DNA of 64,000 nucleotides, from assembly GCA_004296455.1 (NCBI GenBank), contig AP018280.1, positions 2,790,001 to 2,854,000 of the forward strand, in the 5' to 3' direction. Shown in pieces: positions 1 to 9,708 of this stretch; positions within the stretch are counted from its first letter, which is position 1, and every line of letters starts with the position of its first letter. The notes below the pieces were generated by a model. The model was given only the letters and a program-made list of their open reading frames with translations. It was not told the origin of the DNA and did no database searches. Position numbers and translations under genes: made by a program. The DNA comes from Calothrix sp. NIES-4101 (GTDB lineage Bacteria; Cyanobacteriota; Cyanobacteriia; Cyanobacteriales; Nostocaceae).

Positions 1-2876
1 TTGAGGGGCAACCCCGCTACGCGCAATTGTACAACAGCTTCGCGCAAAGTGCGATCGCTATTTTTCTGGCTGCTACCGTTGAGAGCAACAGCAATGTGGG
101 GACGATTTCCCAAAATATCTTTAACTAGGTTGGTAAGAACCTTGCGGGGGCCAAATTCCACGAAGCAATAGCCACCAGCACCGTAGATATTTTCGATTTC
201 CTGTTTAAACAGTACCGAACTAGCTAGGTGAGTTTCGAGGATGCGTTGAATTGCTTGTGGTTCCTGAGGATAAGCATTACCCGTAACGTTGCTATAGATG
301 GGGATTTTGGGTGCTTGGAAATTAGCGTTACGTAAGGCGATCGTAAATGATTTTTGGGCAAAGGCAATTAATGATGTATGGAAGGCAGCAGATACAGGTA
401 GTAATATTGCTGTATAGCCTTGGTCTTGCAAAGTTTGCCGCACTTGATGAATATCAGCCGTAGGCCCAGCTAACACCACCTGATTTTGAGAATTATAATT
501 AGCAACAGTAACGCGAGGATAATTCTTAATCGCCGCTTCAACTTTGCTCAAATCCTCTCTAACAGCCAACATTGCCCCTGCATCATAATCGGGGTCTTGG
601 GGTGGTGACATTGCCTGTCCCCGTGCTTTCACCAACAGGCTGTAATCTTCATCACTGAATACACCAGCAGCCCACAGTGCCGTCAGTTCGCCAAAACTAT
701 GTCCAGCCACAAAATCTGACTTAAACCCAGCTTGCTGCAAAATCTTGTACATTCCTGCACTCAACATTCCAATTGCTGGTTGAGCATATTCAGTACATTG
801 CAGGGCGGCAATTTGAGCATTTTTCTCCATCTCATCAAACACTGGATGAGGGAAAACCACCTCTGAAAGCGGAGCGCAATTATCCTTGAGCAACAGACTA
901 TCCATGTAACCAAACATCTGCTGCATTTCCGGGAAATTCATCACCAAATCCCGTCCCATTTCCAGGTATTGTGAACCTTGCCCAGAGAACAAAGCTACAA
1001 CTTTACCACCCAATTCCATCCCGCTTTGACGGTAAAAAATACCTTGAGGGTGTTCCCAAACTGGTAGCGATGATTTGGTTCGCAATAATTCCAGCGCCAT
1101 TTGCAACAACTTACAAGCTTCGGTTCTCGACTCGGCGACAAATCCAACCCTTGCAGCATTCAGAGGAATTTCTTTAACTTTACATTCCTCAATTAGTTCC
1201 AAATAATTTTTGTGTGCAGCATCGGATTGTAACTTTGCTAGCACTTCTTCGCAGCGACTTTGCAACAATGCAGCATTGGGAGCAAATAGGAGGATTGCTG
1301 ATGGTGTGCTGTGAAGACGATAAGGAGTAGGAGTCGCTGTTGGGGTTACATATTCTTCCAAAATAACGTGGAAATTAGTACCACCAAATCCAAAAGAACT
1401 CACACCCGCGCGTCTTGGTGCTTCATTCTCTGCCCGAATCCAAGGACGGGTTTCAGTATTTAGGTAAAATGGCGAATTTTTAATATTCAGTTTCGGGTTT
1501 GGTTCGGTAATATTAATCGTTGCTGGTAAAACCTTATGATGCAATGCCAGCGCCATTTTAATCAAACTAGCAGACCCCGCAGCCGCTTTGGTATGTCCAA
1601 TTTGCGATTTCACACTACCCAAAGCAATATATTGCTTTCTGGTATTATCATCACCAAAGAATTCCCGTAGCGATGCAAACTCTGTTGGATCACCTGCCAT
1701 TGTTCCGGTTCCGTGGGCTTCCACCAAACCAACGGTAGCAGGATTAATCCCAGCATCGTTGTAAGCACGTTGTAAAGCTTTGACTTGTCCTTCTTGACGG
1801 GGTGCATAAATACTCTTGTAGCGTCCATCGCTGGATGTTCCAATCCCGCGAATTACCGCGTAGATTTTGTCTCCATCTCTTTGGGCATCTTCCAAGCGTT
1901 TTAAGACAATCATGCCGATGCCTTCACCCAACATCATCCCATCAGACTTGGCATCGAATGGTTGTACCTTATCACCAGGGGAAACAGCCGGAGTTTTACT
2001 AAAGGAAATATACGCCATGATGGAGTTATCTGTATCTACCCCACCCGTGAGCATCATGTCACTACGATGTTCGATTAATTCACTTATCGCCATTTTCAAG
2101 GCGGCAAATGAACTCGCACAAGCGGCATCAACTACACAGTTAGTACCCCCAAAGTTGAGACGGTTCGCAATCCGTCCAGCAACAACATTCGCGAGCATAC
2201 CAGGGAAAGCATTTTCATCCCACTTGACATAGGCGCTTTTGAACTTGCTGATAATTTTCTGGGTGTCCTCGTCAGATAAACCACTATTTTTGAGTACCTT
2301 TTCCCAGACTGGATACTCCAAACGTGCAGCCAAGGGCATTGCTAGTTGTTTTCCCTGGGCAACTCCAAGAATCACGCCGACATTTTCGCGATTAAATTCG
2401 CGAGATGTGCTGTAGCCAGCATCTTCCATCGCTTCTTTGGCAACAACCAAACTCAGTAACTGCGACACATCAGTTACTTCTAAAATGTTTGGTGGCAAAC
2501 CAAATTCCATCGGGTTAAAATCAACATAAGGAATAAACCCACCCCGCTTACAATATGTTTTGTCTTCCTGAGTGCGCGGGTTCGGGTCATAATAATCATC
2601 GACGTTCCAATGCGAGTCTGGAATATCAGTAATACAGTCAACTTTATTAATAATATTTTCCCAATATTCACGCAGAGTTCTCGCTTGGGGAAAGAGGTTT
2701 GCCATCCCAATAATCGCAATTGGATTATCTTGCAATTGCCTGTTCATCTTGTTGATTGACATAGGTTTGTCCGACATCCTCTTTTTCTCCTCAATTAAGT
2801 TGAATAATGCCTGTTCGCAATCGTTTATTTGGTCTTCTAATTGCGATAAAGCAGTATCGATCCAAGAAGCAGACAT
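1..2876 (-). CDS. hglE: HglE-type polyketide synthase, N-terminal part (runs off left edge)
   Basis: The reading frame is open from an ATG at 2876 to the left edge, about 958 codons without a stop, so the C-terminus is outside the window. A short coiled N-terminus (about 1-50) is followed by a ketosynthase domain with the active-site motif DAACASSF (Cys near residue 253) and the His motifs EAHGTGT and KSQIGHTKAAAG. An acyltransferase domain follows, with FSGQGSQY and the GHSFG nucleophile motif (Ser near residue 727). KS-AT order and this sequence style match the PfaA/HglE synthases that build the long-chain polyol of heterocyst glycolipids. The divergent hgdBCA-like genes and the HglT-like gene nearby support that role, as does the comparable gene order I recall from Nostoc/Anabaena. 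Domains expected further on (ACP, and possibly KR) cannot be checked. Another PfaA-like synthase is possible but less likely given the neighbours. Confidence 0.9.
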   Translation of the reverse strand, partial: MSASWIDTALSQLEDQINDCEQALFNLIEEKKRMSDKPMSINKMNRQLQDNPIAIIGMANLFPQARTLREYWENIINKVDCITDIPDSHWNVDDYYDPNPRTQEDKTYCKRGGFIPYVDFNPMEFGLPPNILEVTDVSQLLSLVVAKEAMEDAGYSTSREFNRENVGVILGVAQGKQLAMPLAARLEYPVWEKVLKNSGLSDEDTQKIISKFKSAYVKWDENAFPGMLANVVAGRIANRLNFGGTNCVVDAACASSFAALKMAISELIEHRSDMMLTGGVDTDNSIMAYISFSKTPAVSPGDKVQPFDAKSDGMMLGEGIGMIVLKRLEDAQRDGDKIYAVIRGIGTSSDGRYKSIYAPRQEGQVKALQRAYNDAGINPATVGLVEAHGTGTMAGDPTEFASLREFFGDDNTRKQYIALGSVKSQIGHTKAAAGSASLIKMALALHHKVLPATINITEPNPKLNIKNSPFYLNTETRPWIRAENEAPRRAGVSSFGFGGTNFHVILEEYVTPTATPTPYRLHSTPSAILLFAPNAALLQSRCEEVLAKLQSDAAHKNYLELIEECKVKEIPLNAARVGFVAESRTEACKLLQMALELLRTKSSLPVWEHPQGIFYRQSGMELGGKVVALFSGQGSQYLEMGRDLVMNFPEMQQMFGYMDSLLLKDNCAPLSEVVFPHPVFDEMEKNAQIAALQCTEYAQPAIGMLSAGMYKILQQAGFKSDFVAGHSFGELTALWAAGVFSDEDYSLLVKARGQAMSPPQDPDYDAGAMLAVREDLSKVEAAIKNYPRVTVANYNSQNQVVLAGPTADIHQVRQTLQDQGYTAILLPVSAAFHTSLIAFAQKSFTIALRNANFQAPKIPIYSNVTGNAYPQEPQAIQRILETHLASSVLFKQEIENIYGAGGYCFVEFGPRKVLTNLVKDILGNRPHIAVALNGSSQKNSDRTLREAVVQLRVAGLPL

Positions 2877-3396
2877 AGGCTAATCTTTGGTAGTGTTGAT
2901 GGCGAGAAGTTTGTGAGCAGAAGTTGTCAGGAGGGGTTCCCTCTAGTCAAACTAAGGGGGGACGCTTTTCTTTCACGAAACTTCAGATGAAGCTATGGTA
3001 ATTTCTGTTACCAACCAAAAACGAGCTATATGTTCTGTACAGCAGCTATTTACTTGCAGTAATCAAAGGTTTGTGCGTTATTTAATTAGTGTCAGTTGTT
3101 AATAAGTTAATAGTTAACAGTTAATTTTTAGAGTTTTGTAGGGTGAGTATTACCCACCCTCCGCGAATCAATATGGAAGAACTAATACTGAATAACTAAT
3201 ACCTATTAATCAATACCTATTAACTAATAATTAACGCTTTTAGTCATTTCAGTGATGTAAAAGCAATATTAATATCATTTTCGTCTAAAAAATGCCACAG
3301 ATTTATCAGTTGAGGTGTCGGAAATTTATTGCTGATGATTCCCCTAAACTACATCTGTAAATAGCTTCAAACAAAATGATAAGACTGCCAATATTG
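2877..3396. other. Intergenic region upstream of the polyketide synthase
   Basis: There is no convincing gene here. The stretch holds AT-rich short repeats of the TTAATAG/TAACTAAT type around 3100-3235. A near-perfect 21-bp palindrome at 3140-3160 (AGGGTGAGTATTACCCACCCT) is of a kind often dispersed in cyanobacterial spacers. The promoter of the minus-strand synthase should lie here, but no element stands out. Confidence 0.4.
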
Positions 3397-3675
3397 CTAC
3401 ATTACCGATGATTCTTGATACTGTGGTGATAGGTCAATTACATTGTTGAAACTAGTAAAATAATCTTGTAAGGCACTAGCTGCTTGACCAGTAAACTCAA
3501 TCCATTCGTTGTGGTACAGATTTTGAGAAATTGATTCTAATTGAAATAATGGAAACTTGGGAGTAGCTATTAAGACAGAAACGCTTTTTTCGCCAGAGCT
3601 AGTCCTACTATCTAATTTTACTGCGGCAACATAACTTGTGTTAATTACAACGTTCTGTATCTTGATAAATGCCAT
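3397..3675 (-). CDS. Small hypothetical protein (92 aa)
   Basis: The product is not a family I can name. The frame can be read from a TTG at 3807 (136 aa), but the ATG at 3675 is a better start because the well-structured part begins there with MAFIKIQNVVINTSYVAAVKL. What follows looks like alternating beta strands with a charged turn (SRTSSGEKSVSVLIATP) and a C-terminal helix (EWIEFTGQAASALQDYF). No signal peptide or membrane segment is visible. The gene stands alone between the polyketide synthase and a bidirectional terminator-like hairpin, so it is probably monocistronic. I judge it real from its balanced composition and protein-like hydrophobic pattern; function is unknown. Confidence 0.6.
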   Translation of the reverse strand: MAFIKIQNVVINTSYVAAVKLDSRTSSGEKSVSVLIATPKFPLFQLESISQNLYHNEWIEFTGQAASALQDYFTSFNNVIDLSPQYQESSVM

Positions 3676-4155
3676 AGCTAATTTAGCGTCCAAGATAATA
3701 TAATTTAAAGTTTTTGACAAACCTAAGTCTGACAAATCTGTTACAAACACACCCCTGTCGATCGCACTCTTTGAAATCTCTCGAAAAATCAGCCGAATTT
3801 GTGCCAAATTATCCAGCGATCGCGATAATTTAGCTGTTGTTCGTGCTTGCAGGATGAATAGATTATGATGCTCTTGGTGCAGTAGCTAGGAGCTTAACTG
3901 TTTGGGAACTTCATAATTACTTCAAACACTAACATATCTATGAATTTTCGGATAAGAGCTTCAAGTTTTTTAGGGATTTGATGCATAATTAATAATGTAA
4001 ATGTAAAGAGAAATAAAACAGTATATAAAGTTACGGTTATTCAGGCATAAATAATAATTGAATTTGTTATCTATATACGTTTTTTTAGTAGTTGTTAGGA
4101 TAGTTTTTATTTGCTGTTGAATTTGTTTTTTTTGAAAATAGTCTACAAGTAATTA

Positions 4156-4189
4156 AAAAAGCCCGATTTCTGTGGAAATCGGGCTTTTT
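4156..4189. terminator. Intrinsic terminator, probably bidirectional
   Basis: A perfect 15-bp inverted repeat (AAAAAGCCCGATTTC / GAAATCGGGCTTTTT) has a TGTG loop. It carries a T-run on both strands and lies downstream of the ParB-like gene, which is transcribed toward it. Confidence 0.85.
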
Positions 4190-4415
4190 AATCTTGTTTT
4201 TTGGTTTAGAAACAAAGAAATATGTAGGGATACATACACATTGACTTAAAATTAAGTCGATTTTTTGTTATCCCCTGTTATCAGCATATGACTTTACTCC
4301 CAATTAAAGGCAAGCTAAGCCCTCAGAGAATATAGTGTTTCTCAGTAGAGTAATATACAGTTTTTAAGCAAGAATATTGTTAGTGAAAATGGTACAAATA
4401 ACTATGCCCAAAAAC

Positions 4416-5804
4416 CTAAATTATTTTTCTTGCTTGTTTAGCAGTTAAACTTTGCCAGCGCTGAATTCCATGATTAATTAATTCTGGATTTTCGTCACCA
4501 ATAAAACATGTACGTCCTAAGCGATCGCAAGCGATGAGAATTTCGCCATGTCCCATGAATGGGGATATCACAAAACTATTAGGATGACTGTACATATGTA
4601 ACAAATAGTTAATAATCCCTTCGATACCTTCAACATTGATGATATTTTCTGGCTTGGGAATTGGGTGATGAGAAAAAATACCGACATAGATGTTATTTAA
4701 AATAAATTCATGCTGAAATGGCATTTGATGGCTGCTACAAAAATTATTTACATGTCCCTGAGAACGCAATACTGCTACAACCCTAGCTTCGTTGATGAGG
4801 TAATCATGTTCCCAAAAACTTGATAAAGTAGCGATCGCCAGTGCCGCATCGGAAGGTAAAAGGTTGATAAATTGCTTACCTGCTGTGTTCCCGCAGTAAA
4901 CTAGATGCTTGTTTAACATCCATTTTTCACCAGGTTCAGCCCCTGCCTGATTTTTCGCCACGATGGGTTTCCCGTTTTTGATGGGTTCTAATATTAGTGG
5001 CTCTTTTTTAGGTATTGGTTTGGTAATTTTTTTCGGATAGCTATTCCGTGGTTTATCCTGGGATATCGCACTTTGAAAGGCTTGTAATTGCAACTCTTTT
5101 TGCTTTTCCCGAGCTTGCTTGGCTAAAGAAGCTTGGTATTCGGCTTCTACTTTGTCACCTTTTTGCATTGCGGCTTCAAAGGCTTTTTCGGCTGTTTCGG
5201 CTTGTGTACGTTCCAAGTTACCAATTCGTGCGATTTTGAGTTGGATAGTACGACTTTTGCTCAAAGATGTGCCAATTATTTTTTGTTTGACATCGGGGTG
5301 GATATCTCTGGCTATTTGCTTCCCTTGCTGGAAAGAACGCTCACTATAGCCAAAACCTTTTGCCAGTTCTAAAGTCGTTTTTGGAGGTGGTGAATTAATT
5401 TCACCACCTGTAATATTAATTTTGGCAGTGTGTTGGTTGTCACCTGGTTTGAAGCGTAAACCCATGCGTCCTAAAATGCGATCGCGTTCTAACCAGAGTT
5501 CGTATCTTTCTAAAGGTTCGAGTTCGTTACGAATAAAGTTCTCGTCAATTTCCGCGAGTCTGGCTTGATCGGCATCTTCATAATTGACGATTTTGCATTC
5601 GATTTGGTCGAATCCTAACAACCTACAAGCCGTGAGTCGATGTAATCCCGCAATCAAATTAAATTTGCGATCGACTGTGATTGGGTTCAATAAACCATTG
5701 GCGCGAATTGATTGCATGAGTTCGACAACCTTGTCGTCTTTGATGGGACGACGGTTAGAGCCAATATTAATACGATCAATAAATACTGCTAGCACCGTCG
5801 GCAT
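4416..5804 (-). CDS. ParB-like N-terminal domain fused to a degenerate DNA methyltransferase-like domain
   Basis: Residues 1-110 form a ParB/sulfiredoxin-type domain: IDRINIGSNRRPI, then GLLNPITVD, then LIAGLHRLTACRLLGF (the GxxR box), then an ENFIRNELEPLERYE helix. The middle (about 120-270) is helical and charged, with KAFEAAMQKGDKVEAEYQAS and KQAREKQKELQLQ. The end (about 300-462) aligns by eye with ParB-associated N6/N4 DNA methylases: GEKWMLNKHLVYCGNTAG resembles the GxxWxLGxHRLxCGD lead-in, and SPFMGHGEILIACDRLGR resembles the DPFxGSGTTLIAxERxGR box. The catalytic DPPY motif is absent; the place where it should be reads PSDAALAIATLSSFWEHDY. The start is supported by an AGGAGGAGA ribosome site upstream of the ATG at 5804. 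It is likely a DNA-binding or regulatory relic of a phage/plasmid ParB-methylase; the function is unproven. Confidence 0.75.
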   Translation of the reverse strand: MPTVLAVFIDRINIGSNRRPIKDDKVVELMQSIRANGLLNPITVDRKFNLIAGLHRLTACRLLGFDQIECKIVNYEDADQARLAEIDENFIRNELEPLERYELWLERDRILGRMGLRFKPGDNQHTAKINITGGEINSPPPKTTLELAKGFGYSERSFQQGKQIARDIHPDVKQKIIGTSLSKSRTIQLKIARIGNLERTQAETAEKAFEAAMQKGDKVEAEYQASLAKQAREKQKELQLQAFQSAISQDKPRNSYPKKITKPIPKKEPLILEPIKNGKPIVAKNQAGAEPGEKWMLNKHLVYCGNTAGKQFINLLPSDAALAIATLSSFWEHDYLINEARVVAVLRSQGHVNNFCSSHQMPFQHEFILNNIYVGIFSHHPIPKPENIINVEGIEGIINYLLHMYSHPNSFVISPFMGHGEILIACDRLGRTCFIGDENPELINHGIQRWQSLTAKQARKII

Positions 5805-7093
5805 AATGATTATTTCTCCTCCTAGTGCCCAGTTAAATCATTAACAATACGATATACCCAAGGTATTTCATGAGTATTATCAATAACCCTAAGTCTTATG
5901 AAAATTCTGATTGACATGTCTATTTTTTTGAGAATTCCAGTTGACTTATGAATTGAAGCTGAACTGCAACTTAAAAATCGAGAGTAGATTTATTTTCAGA
6001 GCAATTTTTCGATGCAGCAAGTAGCTATATATTACCAATATACCGAATAAAAGCACCCACTAAATTGACTATTGGGAAACGAAAACAAACATAATTGCAC
6101 AATTTTGTTCGCTATTTACATTTCTTCCCCGTTAATATGTACATGGATAACGATTAATGCCTGTGACTGATATTTTTAGCATCTTGTTCCCTATGTTATT
6201 TTTCACTACATTTTGATTTTGAGTTGCCCCAAAATGATGCAAATTCAATAAAATTGCTGTAAGTATTTTCATTTTGCTGGCAAAACTAAACAACGCGGTT
6301 ACTTGCTATCTACATGCATTGAAACCGTCATTGCAAAACTATGGCATTTCTTCAGAAATATTTGGAATCGTAGTTTAAGTTCTGTAGTTTACGTGACTTT
6401 TCTCGGAAATGATCGTGAATAAAGTGAAATTTAGGGTTGCTAATATTTCATCATTCCAGTTTGAATTGGCAATTACTGTATCCAAATATGATTACTTGAC
6501 AAAAGTAAACTTATTTGCCATATTTGAATGTAAGTTAATCCAATAAGTTTTTCATCACGCATCATTGTGTTTCCAAAAATAAGTTTGTTTTCAAATTAAT
6601 GCTGAGTCATTGAAATTTGACTACGTTAGATTTGAACATATTTATTGGATAATATTGTTAAATTTAGACTATAACTAGAGTCTGAATTTGGGTGTAAATT
6701 TACAATCTTAATGACAGCAAAGCTCTACAATTGCAGTCATTATACAAACCATGTATTTTTCAAGACTTAGGACAAAATTGCATAAGTTCATAATTAGTTT
6801 TTGAACAAAGACTCTGCGTAATCACCAAATTTGATGCTTGATGAAAGCCACGGCTGAAACTTTTTCTGTACTTACTTGTATATAGCTTCAGGCAAACTAG
6901 TTCTTTACCCTAAATTCTCAAATCATCACATCCAGAAAAATATAGAAGCTCCAATATAAAGTATAAAGCTAAAAACTTGAGCAAAATTATACAAGTATTC
7001 AAGTTTTTAAATGCTGCGAATCTTCGCGAAAGTAAATATTAATAAATTTATACAGTGGGGCTAATTCTTTGCGTACATTATTGGGATAGAAAT
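5805..7093. other. Long AT-rich spacer between the ParB-like gene and hgdB
   Basis: About 1.29 kb with no frame that looks like protein and no recognisable RNA gene. It must carry the divergent promoters of the ParB-like gene and the hgdBCA genes. I saw no exact NtcA site (GTA-N8-TAC); the nearest look-alike is around 6867-6885. Its length suggests a long 5' leader or lost genes. Confidence 0.4.
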
Positions 7094-8293
7094 ATGACCG
7101 TAGATAACGATAGTCAATTTTATACATCAAAATCAAACCCGCGTTGGCGAATAATTGTTGCTGTATCGGTGGGGTTAGTGGCGGCGTTGATATCCATTTA
7201 CAGTTTGACAAGATATCAAGCATCAGTTCATAAAGAAACTGCAAAAGCGGCAAAAACGATTCCTGCAAGAGTTGCGGTGACAGCATTAGGGCGGATAGAA
7301 CCTCAAGGAGAAGTCCGACGCTTATCAGCGCCAAGTTCCTTAAGTGGTGTACGAGTGGAAAATATTCTCGTCAAAGAAGGTGAAGCTGTTCGCACAGGGC
7401 AAGTTGTTGCATGGCTAGAAGGATATGCCAGAACTGCTGCTGCACTTCAGCAAGCCATTGACAGAGTGAGTGTTGCCCGGGCAAAACTACTGCAAACGAA
7501 AGCGGGAGCTAAGACAGGGGATATTAACGCTCAAAAGGCGACTATTTCTAGATTAAAAGCTCAAGTTAAAGGTGAAGTAGCAGCCCAACAAGCGACAATT
7601 GCTCGATTGCAAGCACAGTTAAATAATGCTCGTACAGAAAATAATCGCTATCAGCAGCTATATAAACAAGGTGCTGTCACTGCATCAATCGCTGATGATA
7701 AACGCTTGCAGTTGCAAACAGTTGAACAACAAATTCGTGAAGCTCAGGCGGGGTTAACTCGTACGGTTGATACCTTGCAAGATCAAATTAAAGAAGCAGA
7801 AGCAAAGTTGGCAAGTTTGAGTGAAGTACGCCCAGTTGATGTTCAACTAGCCGAAGCGGAAGTCAAGAGTGCCGTGAGCGCAGTCAAACAATCACAAGCA
7901 GAACATGAGTTGACGTATATTAAATCTCCAGTAAATTCCAAAATTCTGAAAATACATGCCAAATCTGGAGAAGTTATTGGTAGTAATGGCATAGTTGAAC
8001 TGGGTACTACATCACAAATGTACGTAGTCGCTGAAGTTTATCAAACCGATATTGAGAAAGTACGTATTGGACAAAAAGCAATTATTAGTAGCACTGCATT
8101 TAGCGGCAAAATCCAGGGAACTGTACACAATATTGGATTACAAGTCGAGCGTCAGAGTATTCTTAGCGTTAACCCTTCAGCTGATACAGATCGTAGAGTC
8201 GTTGAAGTTAAAATTCGGATAGACAATCCTAGTGATAGTCAAAGAGTTGCAGGTTTAACCAATTTACAAGTAGATGTTGCAATTAACATCTAA
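7094..8293 (+). CDS. hgdB: HgdB/DevB-type membrane fusion protein (HlyD family)
   Basis: A periplasmic adaptor of an ABC-type exporter, 399 aa. A membrane anchor near residues 15-40 (WRIIVAVSVGLVAALISIYSL) is followed by a lipoyl-like half motif (LSGVRVENILVKEGEAVRTGQVVAWLEG). A long alpha-helical hairpin with repeated QxATIxRLxAQ segments covers about 110-250, then a beta-barrel domain (LTYIKSPVNSKILKIHAKSGEVIG). I prefer the ATG at 7094 to the in-frame GTG at 7055 because the DevB-like N-terminus starts there. It is followed by the permease gene and an epimerase, the order of hgdB-hgdC-hgdA in Anabaena, where these genes affect deposition and composition of the heterocyst glycolipid layer. 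No ATPase gene lies alongside, so an ATPase encoded elsewhere must power it. Confidence 0.85.
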   Translation: MTVDNDSQFYTSKSNPRWRIIVAVSVGLVAALISIYSLTRYQASVHKETAKAAKTIPARVAVTALGRIEPQGEVRRLSAPSSLSGVRVENILVKEGEAVRTGQVVAWLEGYARTAAALQQAIDRVSVARAKLLQTKAGAKTGDINAQKATISRLKAQVKGEVAAQQATIARLQAQLNNARTENNRYQQLYKQGAVTASIADDKRLQLQTVEQQIREAQAGLTRTVDTLQDQIKEAEAKLASLSEVRPVDVQLAEAEVKSAVSAVKQSQAEHELTYIKSPVNSKILKIHAKSGEVIGSNGIVELGTTSQMYVVAEVYQTDIEKVRIGQKAIISSTAFSGKIQGTVHNIGLQVERQSILSVNPSADTDRRVVEVKIRIDNPSDSQRVAGLTNLQVDVAINI

Positions 8294-8452
8294 CTCTAAT
8301 TATCACCATTGAAATATCACCAATACCACTTGATTTTAGATTCGCAACATTTGGTTTAGATCATCCATAATCTCAAATCACAAATCATACATCTAAAATC
8401 ACAAATCCCAAATTGGTATTACCCTTCACACCCAATTTTGGAAGACTGAATT
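8294..8452. repeat. hgdB-hgdC spacer with short tandem repeats
   Basis: It contains imperfect copies of heptamer-like units (CAAATCA, AAATCAC, CAAATCC) around 8370-8415. A pair of inverted AATACCA/TGGTATT boxes near 8320 and 8416 bounds them. This is the short tandemly repeated type common in heterocystous cyanobacteria; a similar run occurs at 42930-42955. Confidence 0.55.
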
Positions 8453-9628
8453 ATGGTTTTTAAAACTCCTCTAGCTTGGCTGCAACTAATTCAACAAAAA
8501 GGACGTTTCATCGTAGCTGTTGCTGGCATGGCTTTTATTGTACTATTAATGTTCGTACAATTAGGCTTTCAAGATGCACTATATTCTAGCGCAACATCAG
8601 TACATCAAAGTTTGCGTGGTGATTTATTTCTTGTCAGTTCTCAATATAAAGCTCTCACATCTAATCAAAGTTTCCCACGTACTAGTTTATATCAAGTATT
8701 GGGATTTGATGATGTTGAATCTGTAAGTCCTATGTATCTAGAATTTGCCAAATTTAAAAATCCAGATACGGGAGAAAAATATCCAATATATGTGATTGGA
8801 TTTGAACCAGGTAAATCTATTATTAATTTACCCGAAGTAGAGAATAATTTAGATAAGCTAAAAATACCAGATGTCATATTATTTGATCGAGATTCTCGTA
8901 CTTATTTCGGCGATATCGTCAAAAATCTTGATCAAGGACAAACTGAGCAAGTAGTTGAGGTATTTCCATTCAATAATTCAACTGGTTACAGAGTAAGAAT
9001 TGCTGGTTTATTTAGTATTGGTCCATCCTTTGGTGTTGATGGAAATTTGATTGTCAGTGATACAACGTTTAGACGAATTTTCCCGAATCGATCACCAGAT
9101 AGAGTCGATATCGGTGTTATTTCTCTTAAACCTGGTGCAAATCCAGAAAAAGTAGTGGAAAATATTCGCAAAAATCTTGCTAATGATGTGACAATTTTCA
9201 CCTATAAAGGATTTAGCAATTATGAGAAGAAATACTGGGCTGCCAGAACTCCGATAGGCTTTATTCTGAACCTGATGCTGACGATGGGTTCAATAGTTGG
9301 AGTAGTGATTGTCTATCAAATTCTCTACAGTAATATCTCTAGCCAATTTGTTGCTTATGCAACTTTGAAAGCTATTGGATATGAAAACAATTACTTATTA
9401 ATTGTTGTATTTCAGCAAGCTTTAATCTTAGCAATATTAGGTTATATTCCTGGATTTATCTTGTCATTAGGATTATACGATTTTGCAATGGATACAACTA
9501 AACTACCAATTGTGATGACCTTTCAGAATGCATTAGTTGTATTTGTCTCCGCAATTTTGATGTGCATAATTTCTGGAGTCTTAGCAATTAACAAACTCCG
9601 TTCTGCTGACCCTGCTGATATTTTTTAA
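8453..9628 (+). CDS. hgdC: HgdC/DevC-type ABC exporter permease
   Basis: A 391-aa permease of the DevC/FtsX-MacB type. A first membrane helix lies at about 18-42 (FIVAVAGMAFIVLLMFVQLGF). A large periplasmic domain follows (about 45-255), then three C-terminal helices: about 268-290 (FILNLMLTMGSIVGVVIVY), 315-345 (LLIVVFQQALILAILGYIPGF) and 360-380. This 1+3 helix topology is that of the DevC family. With the HlyD-type protein just upstream it forms the inner-membrane part of a TolC-dependent exporter. In Anabaena the HgdB/HgdC pair is needed for a correct heterocyst glycolipid layer. The cytoplasmic ATPase (DevA-like) is not encoded here. The gene is probably co-transcribed with the epimerase 80 bp downstream. 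Confidence 0.87.
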   Translation: MVFKTPLAWLQLIQQKGRFIVAVAGMAFIVLLMFVQLGFQDALYSSATSVHQSLRGDLFLVSSQYKALTSNQSFPRTSLYQVLGFDDVESVSPMYLEFAKFKNPDTGEKYPIYVIGFEPGKSIINLPEVENNLDKLKIPDVILFDRDSRTYFGDIVKNLDQGQTEQVVEVFPFNNSTGYRVRIAGLFSIGPSFGVDGNLIVSDTTFRRIFPNRSPDRVDIGVISLKPGANPEKVVENIRKNLANDVTIFTYKGFSNYEKKYWAARTPIGFILNLMLTMGSIVGVVIVYQILYSNISSQFVAYATLKAIGYENNYLLIVVFQQALILAILGYIPGFILSLGLYDFAMDTTKLPIVMTFQNALVVFVSAILMCIISGVLAINKLRSADPADIF

Positions 9629-9708
9629 TAGTTTTAGTTACTAATAATTAACTATTAACTAGCAGACACTAAAAATTTACAACTTGCCATAAACCATTTA
9701 TCAAAATA

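Noticed and set aside
6867-6885. NtcA binding site before hgdB
   Set aside because: Only GTA-N8-TAT is present rather than GTA-N8-TAC, and it is over 200 bp from the start; not enough to call.
6999-7334. Minus-strand 111-codon frame overlapping the start of hgdB
   Set aside because: It lies mostly opposite a clear HlyD-type gene and has no protein-like features of its own.
8294-8452. CRISPR array in the repeated CAAATCA region
   Set aside because: Units are 7 bp, degenerate and without spacers; they are short tandem repeats.
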